From Phlebotomus papatasi (taxonomy: Eukaryota > Arthropoda > Insecta > Diptera > Psychodidae): a stretch of 64,000 bases of DNA. The DNA is taken from assembly GCF_024763615.1 (NCBI RefSeq), contig NC_077224.1, positions 2,728,001-2,792,000 on the forward strand, written 5' to 3'. How positions within the stretch are numbered: position 1 is the stretch's first letter; each line of letters opens with the position of its first letter. The notes under the pieces are model-generated. The model ran no database searches and was not told the DNA's origin. It saw only the letters and a program-made list of their open reading frames with translations. Both the position numbers and the translations under genes were made by a program. Shown here piece after piece: positions 21,901-33,289 of this stretch.

Positions 21901-24900
21901 CGACATTTGAAGACTTCTGCAGAAGATCCGTTACTTCCTGTTGAAGTTTTAGCACCTTTATGTCTCTTTCCTTCACTTGATTCTGCCACATCTCGATTTC
22001 TTGGGGAGGAATACGGGTTTCTTGAATTTCCTGGATGACCCTTCCTCTGGCGTCAACTTCGTGTTGAAGTGATTCTATCTTCTCCGAAAACTGCTTTTCA
22101 CGATCATTGACTTCTTGCATAAGCTTCTGCATCTGAAGATCCCGCTCTTGCAACAGATTTTGAAGTTTCTCCATTTCTTCTGGTTGAATGAGGGTCTCCT
22201 GAAGTTCTTGGACGACTCGTCCTCTGGAGTCCACTTCATTTTGAAGCGTTTCAATCTTCTGGGCGAGTTTCGCTTCGCGATCTTTGACTTCTTGCATAAG
22301 CTTCTGCATCTGGAGCTCTCTGTCCTTCAGCAGATTCTGAAGTTTCTCCATTTCTTGTGGTTGAATGAGGGTCTCCTGAAGTTCTTGGACGACTCGTCCT
22401 CTGGAGTCCACTTCATTTTGAAGGGCTTCAACCTTCTGGGAGAGTTTCGCTTCGCGATCTTTGACTTCTTCCCGAAGCGTTTGCAACTGGACATCTCTGT
22501 CCTTCAGCAGATTTTGGAGTTTCTCCATTTCTTGTGGTTGAACTAGGGCCTCCTGAAGTTCTTGGACGACTCGTCCTCTGGAGTCCACTTCATTCTGAAG
22601 CGTTTCAATCTTCTGGAAGAGCTTCGCTTCGCGATCTTTAGCTTCTTCCCGAAGCGTTTGCAACTGGACATCTCTGTCTTTTAGCAGATTCTGAAGTTCC
22701 TCGACGACTGCACCTTTAGCGACCAGTTCATTTTTCATGTCATCAATCTTCCTAGAGAATTCTATCTTCTGATCTTGAAGAACTTTCTGCATTTCGGATA
22801 ATTCAGCTTGATGAATTTCCGTTACGGACGACAACTTTAGAACAGCCTCGTCGTAGTCCTTTCGGATGACGTCATTCTCTTCGCTCCTCTTGATGACTTC
22901 ACCTTCCAAATCTGTACACTGTTGGGTTTTCTTTTTCAGATTTGCAGCGAATTTCTTCAATTTTTCGAGCTGTTCTCGCCTTTTGGCTTCGGAGTCCATT
23001 ACTTTGTCTTCTAGTTCCTGAATTCTCTTCTCGAGACCGATTTTGACGTCATCCGTAGCATTGGCAACACGGGCATTCTTCTGTTCAACCTCAGCTAGCT
23101 GCCGTCGGAGTTGATCTACCAGCCTCTTCAGTTGATCATTGCCATGAGTCGCTTGATGCAACTGATCCGTTGCTGTTTGATGCAGATCCCTGAGATAGGT
23201 GATCTCGTCATCTTTGTCGAGGACTTGAGAATTCTTCTCCTCGAGCGTTGCATAGAGTTCCATGATTTGTCGATTAACCGTCTCGATCGTTTCATTCTTC
23301 AAGGTAACTTCCATCTCCAATTGAGCGATTTTGTCCACATGGACACTCATATCTGATCCTTGGGCTTCGACTGTGGTCAAGACGTTATCAAGATTCACCA
23401 ATTTCTCCTTCAAATTGTTGTTTTCTTCACTCAAATTGTGATTCTCATCGAGTTTCTCATTGAACTCCGCTTTGAGCTGTTGCAGTTGATTCTCTAGATT
23501 TTCAACGCTTCTCTTTGACGTTTGAACGAGATCTTCAAGTTCCGTTGCCTTCTTCTCGGCATCATTCCTCTCAGATTCTGCATCCTTTACTTGTTGTTCG
23601 AGTTCCTCGATCTTTTCGACGTACTGCTGATGGATTTCTCGGCGTTCACTTGTAAACATCTCAATTTTATTCATCAACTCCGAACTTTCTTCACGAAGCT
23701 TCATCAAACTGTCACTGAGCTCTTCGCCAATGAGACCAGTTTCCTGTTGTTCCATTTCTAGCTGTTCCTGTTGCGTGAGATTCTCTACGATCTCCAAGGA
23801 TTCCACCGAGCTGACGTTCTTAATACTGAGTTTGTCGATCTTTTCGAGGAGTTCTTGCTTCTCCGCTGACGATTGATCGAGCTTGATCAGAAGTTCCTGC
23901 TTCTCTTCATCGAGCTTCTGCATCTTCTGCTTCAGTTCTTCGTTGCGTTCGATCAGGCCTTCCACCTCCCGTATCAGGGATTCCTTGTCAGCAGCGTACT
24001 GTTCAATTGTCTCCTCGAGTTCTATGCTGTCAATCTGCGAGGAGACACTGATTCCCTGGCAAGGTTCACTCCTCACTGGTGCTGTCTTCAGAGCCTCAAG
24101 CTCTTCCCTTACCTTTGCAACTTGGTCAACCAAATCGATCTTCTGCTCTTCGAGCAGTTGGATGGCAGCAACTTGATTCTGACACGTTGCCTCTAGAGTC
24201 TTCAATTGCTTTCCAGCTCCGGCATCATCCATAGGTTCGCTCCTACCCTTCGTCTTCTGCCGCAACTTTTCATTCTCCTCCGACAACTCCAACACTTTTT
24301 GATGGATGTCCGACGTCTTCCGGAACGCATCAACCTGCTTCTGGAGTTGCTTCATCTTCAGCTTCATCTTGATCTGACTCTTGTTGACGTCATCCAACTG
24401 CGTTCGGAGTTTCGCAGCTTCCTGGTCACCTTCCTCGCTGCGATCGCTCGCGAACAGAGGTTTAGGTCCGGAAGCCTTCATCTTCTCCTGCAGCACAGAA
24501 AAGTTCGCCGATAGAACATTACACTCGACCGTTTTCTGCATCAGAGACTCCTCCAACTTCTGGATTTTCTCTTCATTGGCACGAAACTGAGCTAGGAAGT
24601 CCTCAGCAGACTGTCCGCTGTCATCTTTCGGCAAAAAAGCGTGCAGTCGATCAATTTCTTCCTCCAAATGCACCTTCTCCCCCGTCAACTGCTCAACTCT
24701 CGCCTGAAGATTCACCATTCCTTCTCCCTGCGCCGACAATTCAGCATTCTTCACAGTAAGATCATACCTCGTTGTTTCCAGGATGTCATTAACTTCCTGC
24801 AAATTCGTTATTTCTTGCCCTTTCTCCTCCAATTGCTTCTTCAACTCCTCAATTTCCCCATTCAACTGTTTTTCCTTCTCCACAAAGGCCTCCTGCATCT

Positions 24901-25461
24901 TGAACATCTCCACCTTTGTGTCCTCCAGTAGATTCACCGTCGAATGCGTCTTCTGGGACAAACTCTCTGACATCAGCGTAACCGCTTGGGTTCTCGCATC
25001 AATGACACTCTCCTTCTCTCTCAGATTCTCCTCCAGATCCAGAATTCGATGTTGCAACTGCTGAATCTCTGTCGTATGATTGCAAGTCATATTCGTAGCA
25101 CTTTCACGATACCTCTCAACTTCGTGCTCAAGATTCCGGATCTTCCGACGCAATTCCGCTTCGGCAGAATGCGCCGGAGTTTCCGGTCGACTGGCTGCAA
25201 AGATGGACAAATCACTAGTGGATCTGCCTAACTCTGTGGATCTTTCCAGCGACAGCTGGGTCGTGTCGAATTTCGCTTTGAGCTGCGTCACCATCTCCTC
25301 AATATCTCTCTTGCTGCTCTCTCGTTCAGCCATCCGTTGCCGATTCTCCTCCATCTGACGTCGCAGCAGTTGAATTTTTTCGCTGCCCGGTGTCTCGGAA
25401 CGAGACTTTGGTCGGCTCTGGCTGACATCGTGACTTTCCTCGATGATCGGACAATCGAATG
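18959..25461 (-). CDS. lva: Large coiled-coil golgin, probable lava lamp: exon 3 (main exon)
   Basis: This exon encodes 2,166 of the protein's 2,238 residues, nearly all heptad-patterned coiled coil rich in Glu, Gln, Lys and Leu. It starts at a clean 3' splice site (TTTGTGTCTTTCAG, ending 25462). The first base of its first Ala codon comes from the exon ending at 50319, so phase 1 matches on both sides. Near its start is a Ser/Pro-rich stretch (SQSRPKSRSETPGSE). Two-thirds along, an acidic non-coiled linker has DDGWGWSAEEA, and the C-terminus is Ser/Asn/Gly-rich (GSPVANSNATVDSGSHLSDK). A 59-residue block is tandemly repeated about five times. Lava lamp is a Golgi-associated protein that links membranes to spectrin and dynein-associated factors during cellularisation. 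The match rests on overall architecture and the N-terminal exons; other insect golgins cannot be excluded. The TAA stop overlaps a GTAAAT donor-like site, so further exons are possible. Confidence 0.7.
21930..22715 (-). repeat. 177-bp (59-residue) tandem repeats inside the lva coding exon
   Basis: About five in-frame units have the consensus MEKLQNLLKDRDVQLQTL, then REEVKDREAKLSQK, then LQNEVDSRGRVVQEL. Neighbouring units begin exactly 177 bp apart (for example the Met codons at 22172, 22349 and 22526 on the plus-strand coordinate). The central three are almost identical in DNA, while the outer ones are more diverged, as expected from recent unequal exchange. 59 residues is not a whole number of heptads, so each unit shifts the coiled-coil register unless it contains a skip. 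Confidence 0.9.
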
Positions 25462-25802
25462 CTGAAAGACACAAAAAAAACAATCGTTGCTAGATCAAAA
25501 AATATCTAGCAGTAATCGAATTTTCCTTCAAGAAAATTTTTAATTTCAATATTACGCCTTTAAAATTGATTTCAAAAGTATCAATAAATAAGAAAAAAAC
25601 AAATTATAATAAAATATTTCATAATAAATAATTAATAGTAATAAAATAAATAAAATGTGGCGCCAAATATTCGCAAAACAGCCTTAGAGGCGACACACAA
25701 AATTCCCTGAGGAAATTCAAATGATTTGACGGTCAAATAGCGCATTTACATCTAAGGTAAAATTCATGCGAGCAACTGATACACCGGCGAAAGACATTGA
25801 GC

Positions 25803-25944
25803 ATTGAGGCCATTTACACCGCCGGATTGGATTGAGATTAAATTGTCTCAAAATCGGCTTTGAGACAATACTCAGTATCCGAAATCCGATTTTGGAACAG
25901 TTCAATCCCAATCTAATGCGGCGGTGTAAATAGCCTCATTGAGG
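25803..25944. mobile_element. Small inverted-repeat MITE (about 140 bp)
   Basis: The left arm has ATTGAGGC, then ATTTACACCGCCGGATTGG, and CAAAATCGG. The right arm carries the reverse complements (CCGATTTTGG, GCGGCGGTGTAAATAG, CCTCATTGAGGC) with scattered mismatches, giving arms of about 60 bp with a short loop. It is non-coding and lies in the lva intron. Confidence 0.65.
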
Positions 25945-26489
25945 CGCTATGGAATGCAAAAGCAAGCTGGACTGGAGATTAAAGCAAGTCATGCTCACAT
26001 TTTTCACACGAAAAACGTAATTCACAAGGCAAATCGCACTTCAGATCAAATGTGCAAATCACCACTAACGTGAATCAACACAATATTCAATGAATATTTA
26101 ATAATATAACTCAAAAACAGCAAGGAAAGATTGTTATTAGTTCACCACAGCTAAATAAGACTGAAGTAAACACGAAATTCTGTCATATTTCTCGTAAGCA
26201 ATTGCTCACACTGAATTTTCAATAAAATAGTTTTAACTCAAATCATATTCAAAATTTAACGTATTTAGTGTTAAAATTTTCCAAATAGAATAAATATTTA
26301 GTTAGAATTCATTATTCATTAAATGTTGGAGTAAAAATCCATAATTTTAATCAATTTAATTTTAGTGTACTATTTTACCCTCAAAGTGTCCAAATTTAGA
26401 AATTGTTCAAAAATATGAGCCTTTCCCCTAATAAACTAAAATTTCTTTCATCGAAATAGTTTCAGAAATATCGAAAATGCAGTCCGGTC

Positions 26490-27060
26490 AAGATATATTT
26501 GATTATAGCTCAGGTCAGGGAACATCAAGGGAGGAGTGCGATCCACCGTTGGAAAGGTCTCGATTACAGCTACAACATACTAAAATTTAAAGAAAAAGCA
26601 TCTAGTTTTCGAGATTGAATTTGCGAAAATCGTTTTTCCAGCAGACTTTTAATTAAATCTGATGATATTGACGGGTCAGAAGAGTTGTAATATTTCACGA
26701 GACTTTTCCAAAGTACTAAAAGTTTTTAAATTCTGACAATTAGAAGCAGAGATATCGTCAGTTGGATCAGCATTTGTCGTAACTTTCTCAGCGCCTCATC
26801 AGCACTTCTTGTATAGTGTGTGTATTTCCATGGTGTTAGAAGAAGTGCTGATGAGGCGCTGAGAAAGTTACGACAAATGCTGATCCAACTGACGATATGG
26901 CCATTTGAAAATCAAATTTTTGATCCCTTATAGTTCGGGTCAGGGAGTTGAGGGGGGACTTAAATATTTTAAAATCGAGAACTCTTAGGCCCGGCTATAT
27001 CATACTAAAATTTGAGATTGATCGACGTCATAGGGGCTGAGTTATTGAGCAAAACAAACT
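26490..27060. repeat. Repeat family C, reverse-oriented fragment
   Basis: The phrases ACATACTAAAATTTAAAG, CCCTTATAGTTCGGGTCAGGG and ATCATACTAAAATTTGAG correspond, in the other orientation or register, to those at 10400-10560. Together they define an interspersed family with at least two copies in the window. A hairpin element is inserted at 26752-26898. Confidence 0.55.
26752..26898. mobile_element. Perfect hairpin MITE (59-bp arms)
   Basis: The left arm (26752-26810) and right arm (26840-26898) are exact reverse complements over 59 bp, separated by a 29-bp loop. The outer part of each arm reads GTCAGTTGGATCAGCATTTG then TCGTAACTT, which is the terminus of the 1.1-kb element at 16082-17211. 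It is therefore a short palindromic derivative of that family. The perfect arms suggest a young insertion. Confidence 0.85.
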
Positions 27061-27164
27061 TTAGGGGTATCCAAAAATGGGTTGTTGGGGTAGTCTGACA
27101 TTACTTACTAACTGCTTGTCGATATCTCTCTTCGTTCTCTCTTCAGAAGTGTTTGTACTCCGGA

Positions 27165-27395
27165 CGGATCGGGACAAACGGAAAGGGACGGATGGGACAA
27201 GACAGGACGGGACGGACGAGACAGGACGAGACGGGTAGAACAGGACGGGACGTATAGAACGGAACGGGACGTGACGGACGGAACGAGACGGGTAGAACGC
27301 CACGGACGACACAGGACGAGAAGAACTGGACGGGACGGGATGGAACAAGGGAGAATGGGACGAACGGAACGCACGGGACAGGGCGGGACGTCCAA
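27165..27395. repeat. Degenerate GGGACGGAC-type minisatellite
   Basis: About 230 bp of short purine-rich units, variants of GGGACGGGACGG, GACGAGACGG and ACGGAACGGG, has a basic period of 5 and mixed 10- and 15-bp steps. It reads as Pro/Ser/Val/Arg-rich frames on the minus strand (SSRPVSSVAFYPSRS type), which is a compositional artefact. It lies just outside the foldback insertion. Confidence 0.85.
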
Positions 27396-27560
27396 AATCA
27401 ATTTTTAGTGCACATGATCACATGATATTCGTGATCAATGAGTGCCAAAACGTGTAGATCCAAAATTTGGGCTTAATTTCACGAATTTGGATTTCACCTC
27501 GGACCACAAAAGCTGGGATTGTAATGTAGGGAATCTCAGCTAACAACCCGATTGAGTTAG

Positions 27561-27569
27561 AAATACAGT
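27561..27569. other. Left 9-bp target-site duplication of the composite insertion
   Basis: AAATACAGT lies directly before the first base of the left foldback element and is repeated exactly at 46364-46372, directly after the last base of the right element. It contains TA plus CAGT, the first bases of the mariner-like MITE that continues at 46373. Confidence 0.85.
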
Positions 27570-27969
27570 ACCTCCCTGAAGCTGGCCGAAGGCCAGCCGA
27601 ATGCGGGTTTGTGACTTGGCTAAGAAAAACCGTTGCAAATTCAAATATTTTTTTTGTGTCTTGACTAAAAAACACTGAGAAAAATTAAAATAAATGCAGG
27701 AAAATGAAATGAAAATTCAGGAAAAACTTCATTTAAATGAAAATTAAGGTGCGTGTCTTGGCTAAAATAAAATATTTTCTCTCATATTTTCCAATATTTT
27801 CTTTCAAAACATAATTCATAAAGATACAAATTTCAAACAAAATATCCTGATCCACTTAATTGATACCACTAGGTAGGAGTTGAAAAAACTCAGTAATAAT
27901 CACATTTACATGTATTTTCATAAATCCAATGAAGAAAATTAGCAAACACATCAAAGAATCAATTTCCTC

Positions 27970-29722
27970 AATTTTCTCCTACGGGGTTGCTGGAGATGTG
28001 ACATCCCAAAATAAATAGCCCACTTCATCCTGAACATGATCTACCATGCGTCATGTGCGAAGGAATTCTGACTTCCGGTTTATGAGCCCATGACTCTGAC
28101 CCATGTAAGAAAAACTCAATGAGAATCTATTTCTACTAAATAGTTAATTCTTCCAATTTTCTCCTACGGGGTTGCTGCAGATGTGACATCCCAAAATAAA
28201 TAGCCCACTTCATCCTGAACATGATCCACCATGCGTCATATGCGAAGGAATTCTGACTTCCGGTTTATGAGCCCATGACTCTGACCCATGTAAGAAAAAC
28301 TCAATGAGAATTAATTTTTACTAAATAGTTAATTCTTCCAATTTTCTCCTACGGGGTTGCTGGAGATGTGACATCCCAAAATAAGTAGCCCACTTCATCC
28401 TGAACATGATCTACCATGCGTCATGTGCGAAGGAATTCTGACTTCCGGTTTATAAGCCCATGACTCTGACCCATGTAAGAAAAACTCAATGAGAATCTAT
28501 TTCTACTAAATAGTTAATTCTTCCAATTTTCTCCTACGGGGTTGCTGCAGATGTGACATCCCAAAATAAATAGCCCACTTCATCCTGAACATGATCCACC
28601 ATGCGTCATATGCGAAGGAATTCTGACTTCCGGTTTATGAGCCCATGACTCTGACCCATGTAAGAAAAACTCAATGAGAATTAATTTTTACTAAATAGTT
28701 AATTCTTCCAATTTTCTCCTACGGGGTTGCTGGAGATGTGACATCCCAAAATAAGTAGCCCACTTCATCCTGAACATGATCTACCATGCGTCATGTGCGA
28801 AGGAATTCTGACTTCCGGTTTATGAGCCCATGACTCTGACCCATGTAAGAAAAACTCAATGAGAATCTATTTCTACTAAATAGTTAATTCTTCCAATTTT
28901 CTCCTACGGGGTTGCTGCAGATGTGACATCCCAAAATAAATAGCCCACTTCATCCTGAACATGATCCACCATGCGTCATATGCGAAGGAATTCTGACTTC
29001 CGGTTTATGAGCCCATGACTCTGACCCATGTAAGAAAAACTCAATGAGAATTAATTTTTACTAAATAGTTAATTCTTCCAATTTTCTCCTACGGGGTTGC
29101 TGGAGATGTGACATCCCAAAATAAGTAGCCCACTTCATCCTGAACATGATCTACCATGCGTCATGTGCGAAGGAATTCTGACTTCCGGTTTATAAGCCCA
29201 TGACTCTGACCCATGTAAGAAAAACTCAATGAGAATCCATTTCTACTAAATAGTTAATTCTTCCAATTTTCTCCTACGGGGTTGCTGCAGATGTGACATC
29301 CCAAAATAAGTAGCCCACTTCATCCTGAACATGATCTACCATGCGTCATGTGCGAAGGAATTCTGACTTCCGGTTTATAAGCCCATGACTCTGACCCATG
29401 TAAGAAAAACTCAATGAGAATCCATTTCTACTAAATAGTTAATTCTTCCAATTTTCTCCTACGGGGTTGCTGGAGATGTGACATCCCAAAATAAGTAGCC
29501 CACTTCATCCTGAACATGATCTACCATGCGTCATGTGCGAAGGAATTCTGACTTCCGGTTTATAAGCCCATGACTCTGACCCATGTAAGAAAAACTCAAT
29601 GAGAATCCATTTCTACTAAATAGTTAATTCTTCCAATTTTCTCCTACGGGGTTGCTGCAGATGTGACATCCCAAAATAAATAGCCCACTTCATCCTGAAC
29701 ATGATCCACCATGCGTCATATG
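27970..29722. repeat. 185-bp satellite in left arm of FB copy 1 (about 9.4 units, alternating two types)
   Basis: The marker TACGGGGTTGCTG recurs at 27980, 28165, 28350, 28535 and so on to 29645, always 185 bp apart. The next bases alternate strictly GAG, CAG, GAG, CAG through all ten starts, and other variants (AAATAAATAG/AAATAAGTAG, CATGTGCG/CATATGCG) largely follow. The array therefore grew as 370-bp dimers. It ends abruptly in a partial unit at CATATG (29722). Confidence 0.95.
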
Positions 29723-30981
29723 AGAGATCGACGCCGAGAAATTTTCGGCGGCTGCGGCTAAAATTTTAAAAATGTCTACGGCTCGCTGCGCGCCGGCGCG
29801 CCAGCCGAGGATATCGGCTGCGGCTCAACCAGGCGCGCCGGATTTTTTTCATATTTTTCGATTACAACCACTATTATACACCGATTGTCCTCAAAATTAG
29901 AATATTTTTTGCTAGAATTACAAAATTATAAATAGAAAACGTTTAGTAGCAATCAAAGCTTTTAAAGGAAAACCTATCAATTTTAGAATTGAGCATGACA
30001 TTTGCCTATTACTAATAAAAAAACGCACAATAAAGTAAAAGGTGAATTTCATTGGCATGTGATAAGGAAAATAATTTTATCTGAATGGCAAAATGTCCGA
30101 AAATTTCCCAAAATGGGGCAAATTGAAACAAAACTGAAATTATTTCAGAAGAGAACAAAAAATGCATTTTTACTTACTCCAAAATATTTGTAATCAGGAA
30201 ACATTGGACAAAACTTATCAAAACTGACATTTAACTTTTTAGATGAGCTCTTCGAAAACATGAGATATATTCACTTAGCATAGAAAATTTACTGCTTTAC
30301 AACTTCCGAAAATATGATTTTCGAGTCATTTTATATCGATTCTCAAATGTACTGCGGAAAATATTGTTGTGATGTGTAACTTATTACATTTTTCTCTTGA
30401 CAAAATGTTCAATTGATATAATTTTACAAAAAATATATATTCTACAATTTCGAGATGTTCTTCTACTTTACACTTCTACTTTAGAATTTTAATGCGATTC
30501 ACATTGATGATCGCTAATAAACATACTAAGGAGTAATTTGCAAATTTGAATTACTAAATATTTAGGATTTGATCTACCCAAAATCTTTTCTAAATAGGAT
30601 TGAATTAATTTCAATAGAATATGGTGGTAGATTTATTGAAAATCTGAAGATAGAAATTCTTAGTGATTTTTAGTAATTAATATTTGATTTCATCTCCTCA
30701 TAATGTAAATTATTTATTAGAGCAGTAGCCTTAATATTTTATATATTTAGGATTTACTTCAGAACTTTTGTAAGATAAATACTAGAAACCATCTGAGTTG
30801 ATTGTAGAAGCACTTCACCTAATTTTGGAAATTCCATGATTGATTTTAGAGGTTCTCTTAAATCAATTAGAAAACACTGGAATATGACCACTCATCACAA
30901 ATACACTTGATTTTAGAAGTTTTCAGTTTGATTTTTATAAGTTTCCCAGAGTCAATCTAAAAACAAGTTTATTTATTTATT

Positions 30982-32019
30982 TATTAGTTTTGAGCATGAG
31001 CTCTGAGGATGTTTTTACAACATCATACTACCTTGAGCTGTGCGACTTTTTTAAACATATTATTGATCCTATTATAGTGGAGCTGTGGCTCTTTTGTGCA
31101 AAATCTTAACTTTTTAATATTTAAGAAATGTGGGCTTATTAATTTGACAACCAAAAAGTGACATTTAAAATTCCCGTAATGCATGGTTTTTACGACATGT
31201 TATTTGCCAATACTTTTTTTTGTAAAATTATTCCACTATTCTTTTACTAAATTTAATCCTTTTTAGTATAGATTTAAGGTTTTAGAATTAGAAATTTCTT
31301 AGATGAGTAAAAACAGATAAATTGGCTCATCCGCAAAAGGATTGCTTTTAAAAATCCTTTTTTGAATTAAAGTTTCTCTTTATGTAGTAGGGTAAAATAA
31401 CGTAATTTGGAACATGATCCAAATGGAAATTCTTCACAACTCCATATAAAAATATAAAATTTTTCATTAATAAACACAGTACTAAATTTCCATTTACAAT
31501 AATTTCTCTGTTGCAATCTTATTATCGGATTCTTCGTGTTCCAGATAAATCTAAATTCCATTCACATTAATAAGTTTTAGTTCAGGGGCATCTCGACATT
31601 AATTTTTCCATACGTTTTTGTATAAAGGCACTGTAACCTAAAGGTAAGTTTTTTCTTACGGAGAATTGACTTATCACTTTGATATATTTCGAAATTGTGC
31701 GTTTAAAGCTATCTAAATATACATATTTCATAATATTCGCCGAAAATACAAGAATTACGAGCAAATTTGTTTAAGATGCGATGCAATATATGTGCAAAAT
31801 TTTTACAAAGAAAAGTGAAAAATAGTTTTACTAAATATTAGGTTTGATGGTCCGCTGTTCTAATTAAAAATGTTCCTATTTTTGGGTCAGGCTCTGAATT
31901 GATTTATTTTACCCTGTCATGATTCTTTTGCTTAATAAGTTTACTTTTACTATTAAAATCGGATATTCCGACCAACTGTTTCTACAAAAAAAATATCAAC
32001 AAATTATGAGGTGTTTTAA
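30982..32019. other. Loop of FB copy 1 (about 1.04 kb, non-inverted)
   Basis: This is the unique core between the arms and recurs almost unchanged at 42279-43325 in copy 2. It contains only frames of 60-64 codons without recognisable domains. No transposase or other autonomous function is visible. Confidence 0.75.
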
Positions 32020-33289
32020 AAATAAATAAACTTGTTTTTAGATTGACTCTGGGAAACTTATAAAAATCAAACTGAAAACTTCTAAAATCAAGTGTATTTG
32101 TGATGAGTGGTCATATTCCAGTGTTTTCTAATTGATTTAAGAGAACCTCTAAAATCAATCATGGAATTTCCAAAATTAGGTGAAGTGCTTCTACAATCAA
32201 CTCAGATGGTTTCTAGTATTTATCTTACAAAAGTTCTGAAGTAAATCCTAAATATATAAAATATTAAGGCTACTGCTCTAATAAATAATTTACATTATGA
32301 GGAGATAAAATCAAATATTAATTACTAAAAATCACTAAGAATTTCTATCTTCAGATTTTCAATAAATCTACCACCATATTCTATTGAAATTAATTCAATC
32401 CTATTTAGAAAAGATTTTGGGTAGATCAAATCCTAAATATTTAGTAATTCAAATTTGCAAATTACTCCTTAGTATGTTTATTAGCGATCATCAATGTGAA
32501 TCGCATTAAAATTCTAAAGTAGAAGTGTAAAGTAGAAGAACATCTCGAAATTGTAGAATATATATTTTTTGTAAAATTATATCAATTGAACATTTTGTCA
32601 AGAGAAAAATGTAATAAGTTACACATCACAACAATATTTTCCGCAGTACATTTGAGAATCGATATAAAATGACTCGAAAATCATATTTTCGGAAGTTGTA
32701 AAGCATTAAATTTTCTATGCTAAGTGAATATATCTCATGTTTTCGAAGAGCTCATCTAAAAAGTTAAATGTCAGTTTTGATAAGTTTTGTCCAATGTTTC
32801 CTGATTACAAATATTTTGGAGTAAGTAAAAATGCATTTTTTGTTCTCTTCTGAAATAATTTCAGTTTTGTTTCAATTTGCCCCATTTTGGGAAATTTTCG
32901 GACATTTTGCCATTCAGATAAAATTATTTTCCTTATCACATGCCAATGAAATTCACCTTTTACTTTATTGTGCGTTTTTTTATTAGTAATAGGCAAATGT
33001 CATGCTCAATTCTAAAATTGATAGGTTTTCCTTTAAAAGCTTTGATTGCTACTAAACGTTTTCTATTTATAATTTTGTAATTCTAGCAAAAAATATTCTA
33101 ATTTTGAGGACAATCGGTGTATAATAGTGGTTGTAATCGAAAAATATGAAAAAAATCCGGCGCGCCTGGTTGAGCCGCAGCCGATATCCTCGGCTGGCGC
33201 GCCGGCGCGCAGCGAGCCGTAGACATTTTTAAAATTTTAGCCGCAGCCGCCGAAAATTTCTCGGCGTCGATCTCTCATATGACTCATTG

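Noticed and set aside
27061..27401. Minus-strand Pro/Ser/Arg-rich frames
   Set aside because: Product of the GGGACGGAC minisatellite; two overlapping frames with the same composition.
27970..29722. CRISPR-like regular array
   Set aside because: The repeats are 185 bp, contiguous and without unique spacers; it is a satellite in a eukaryotic transposon arm.
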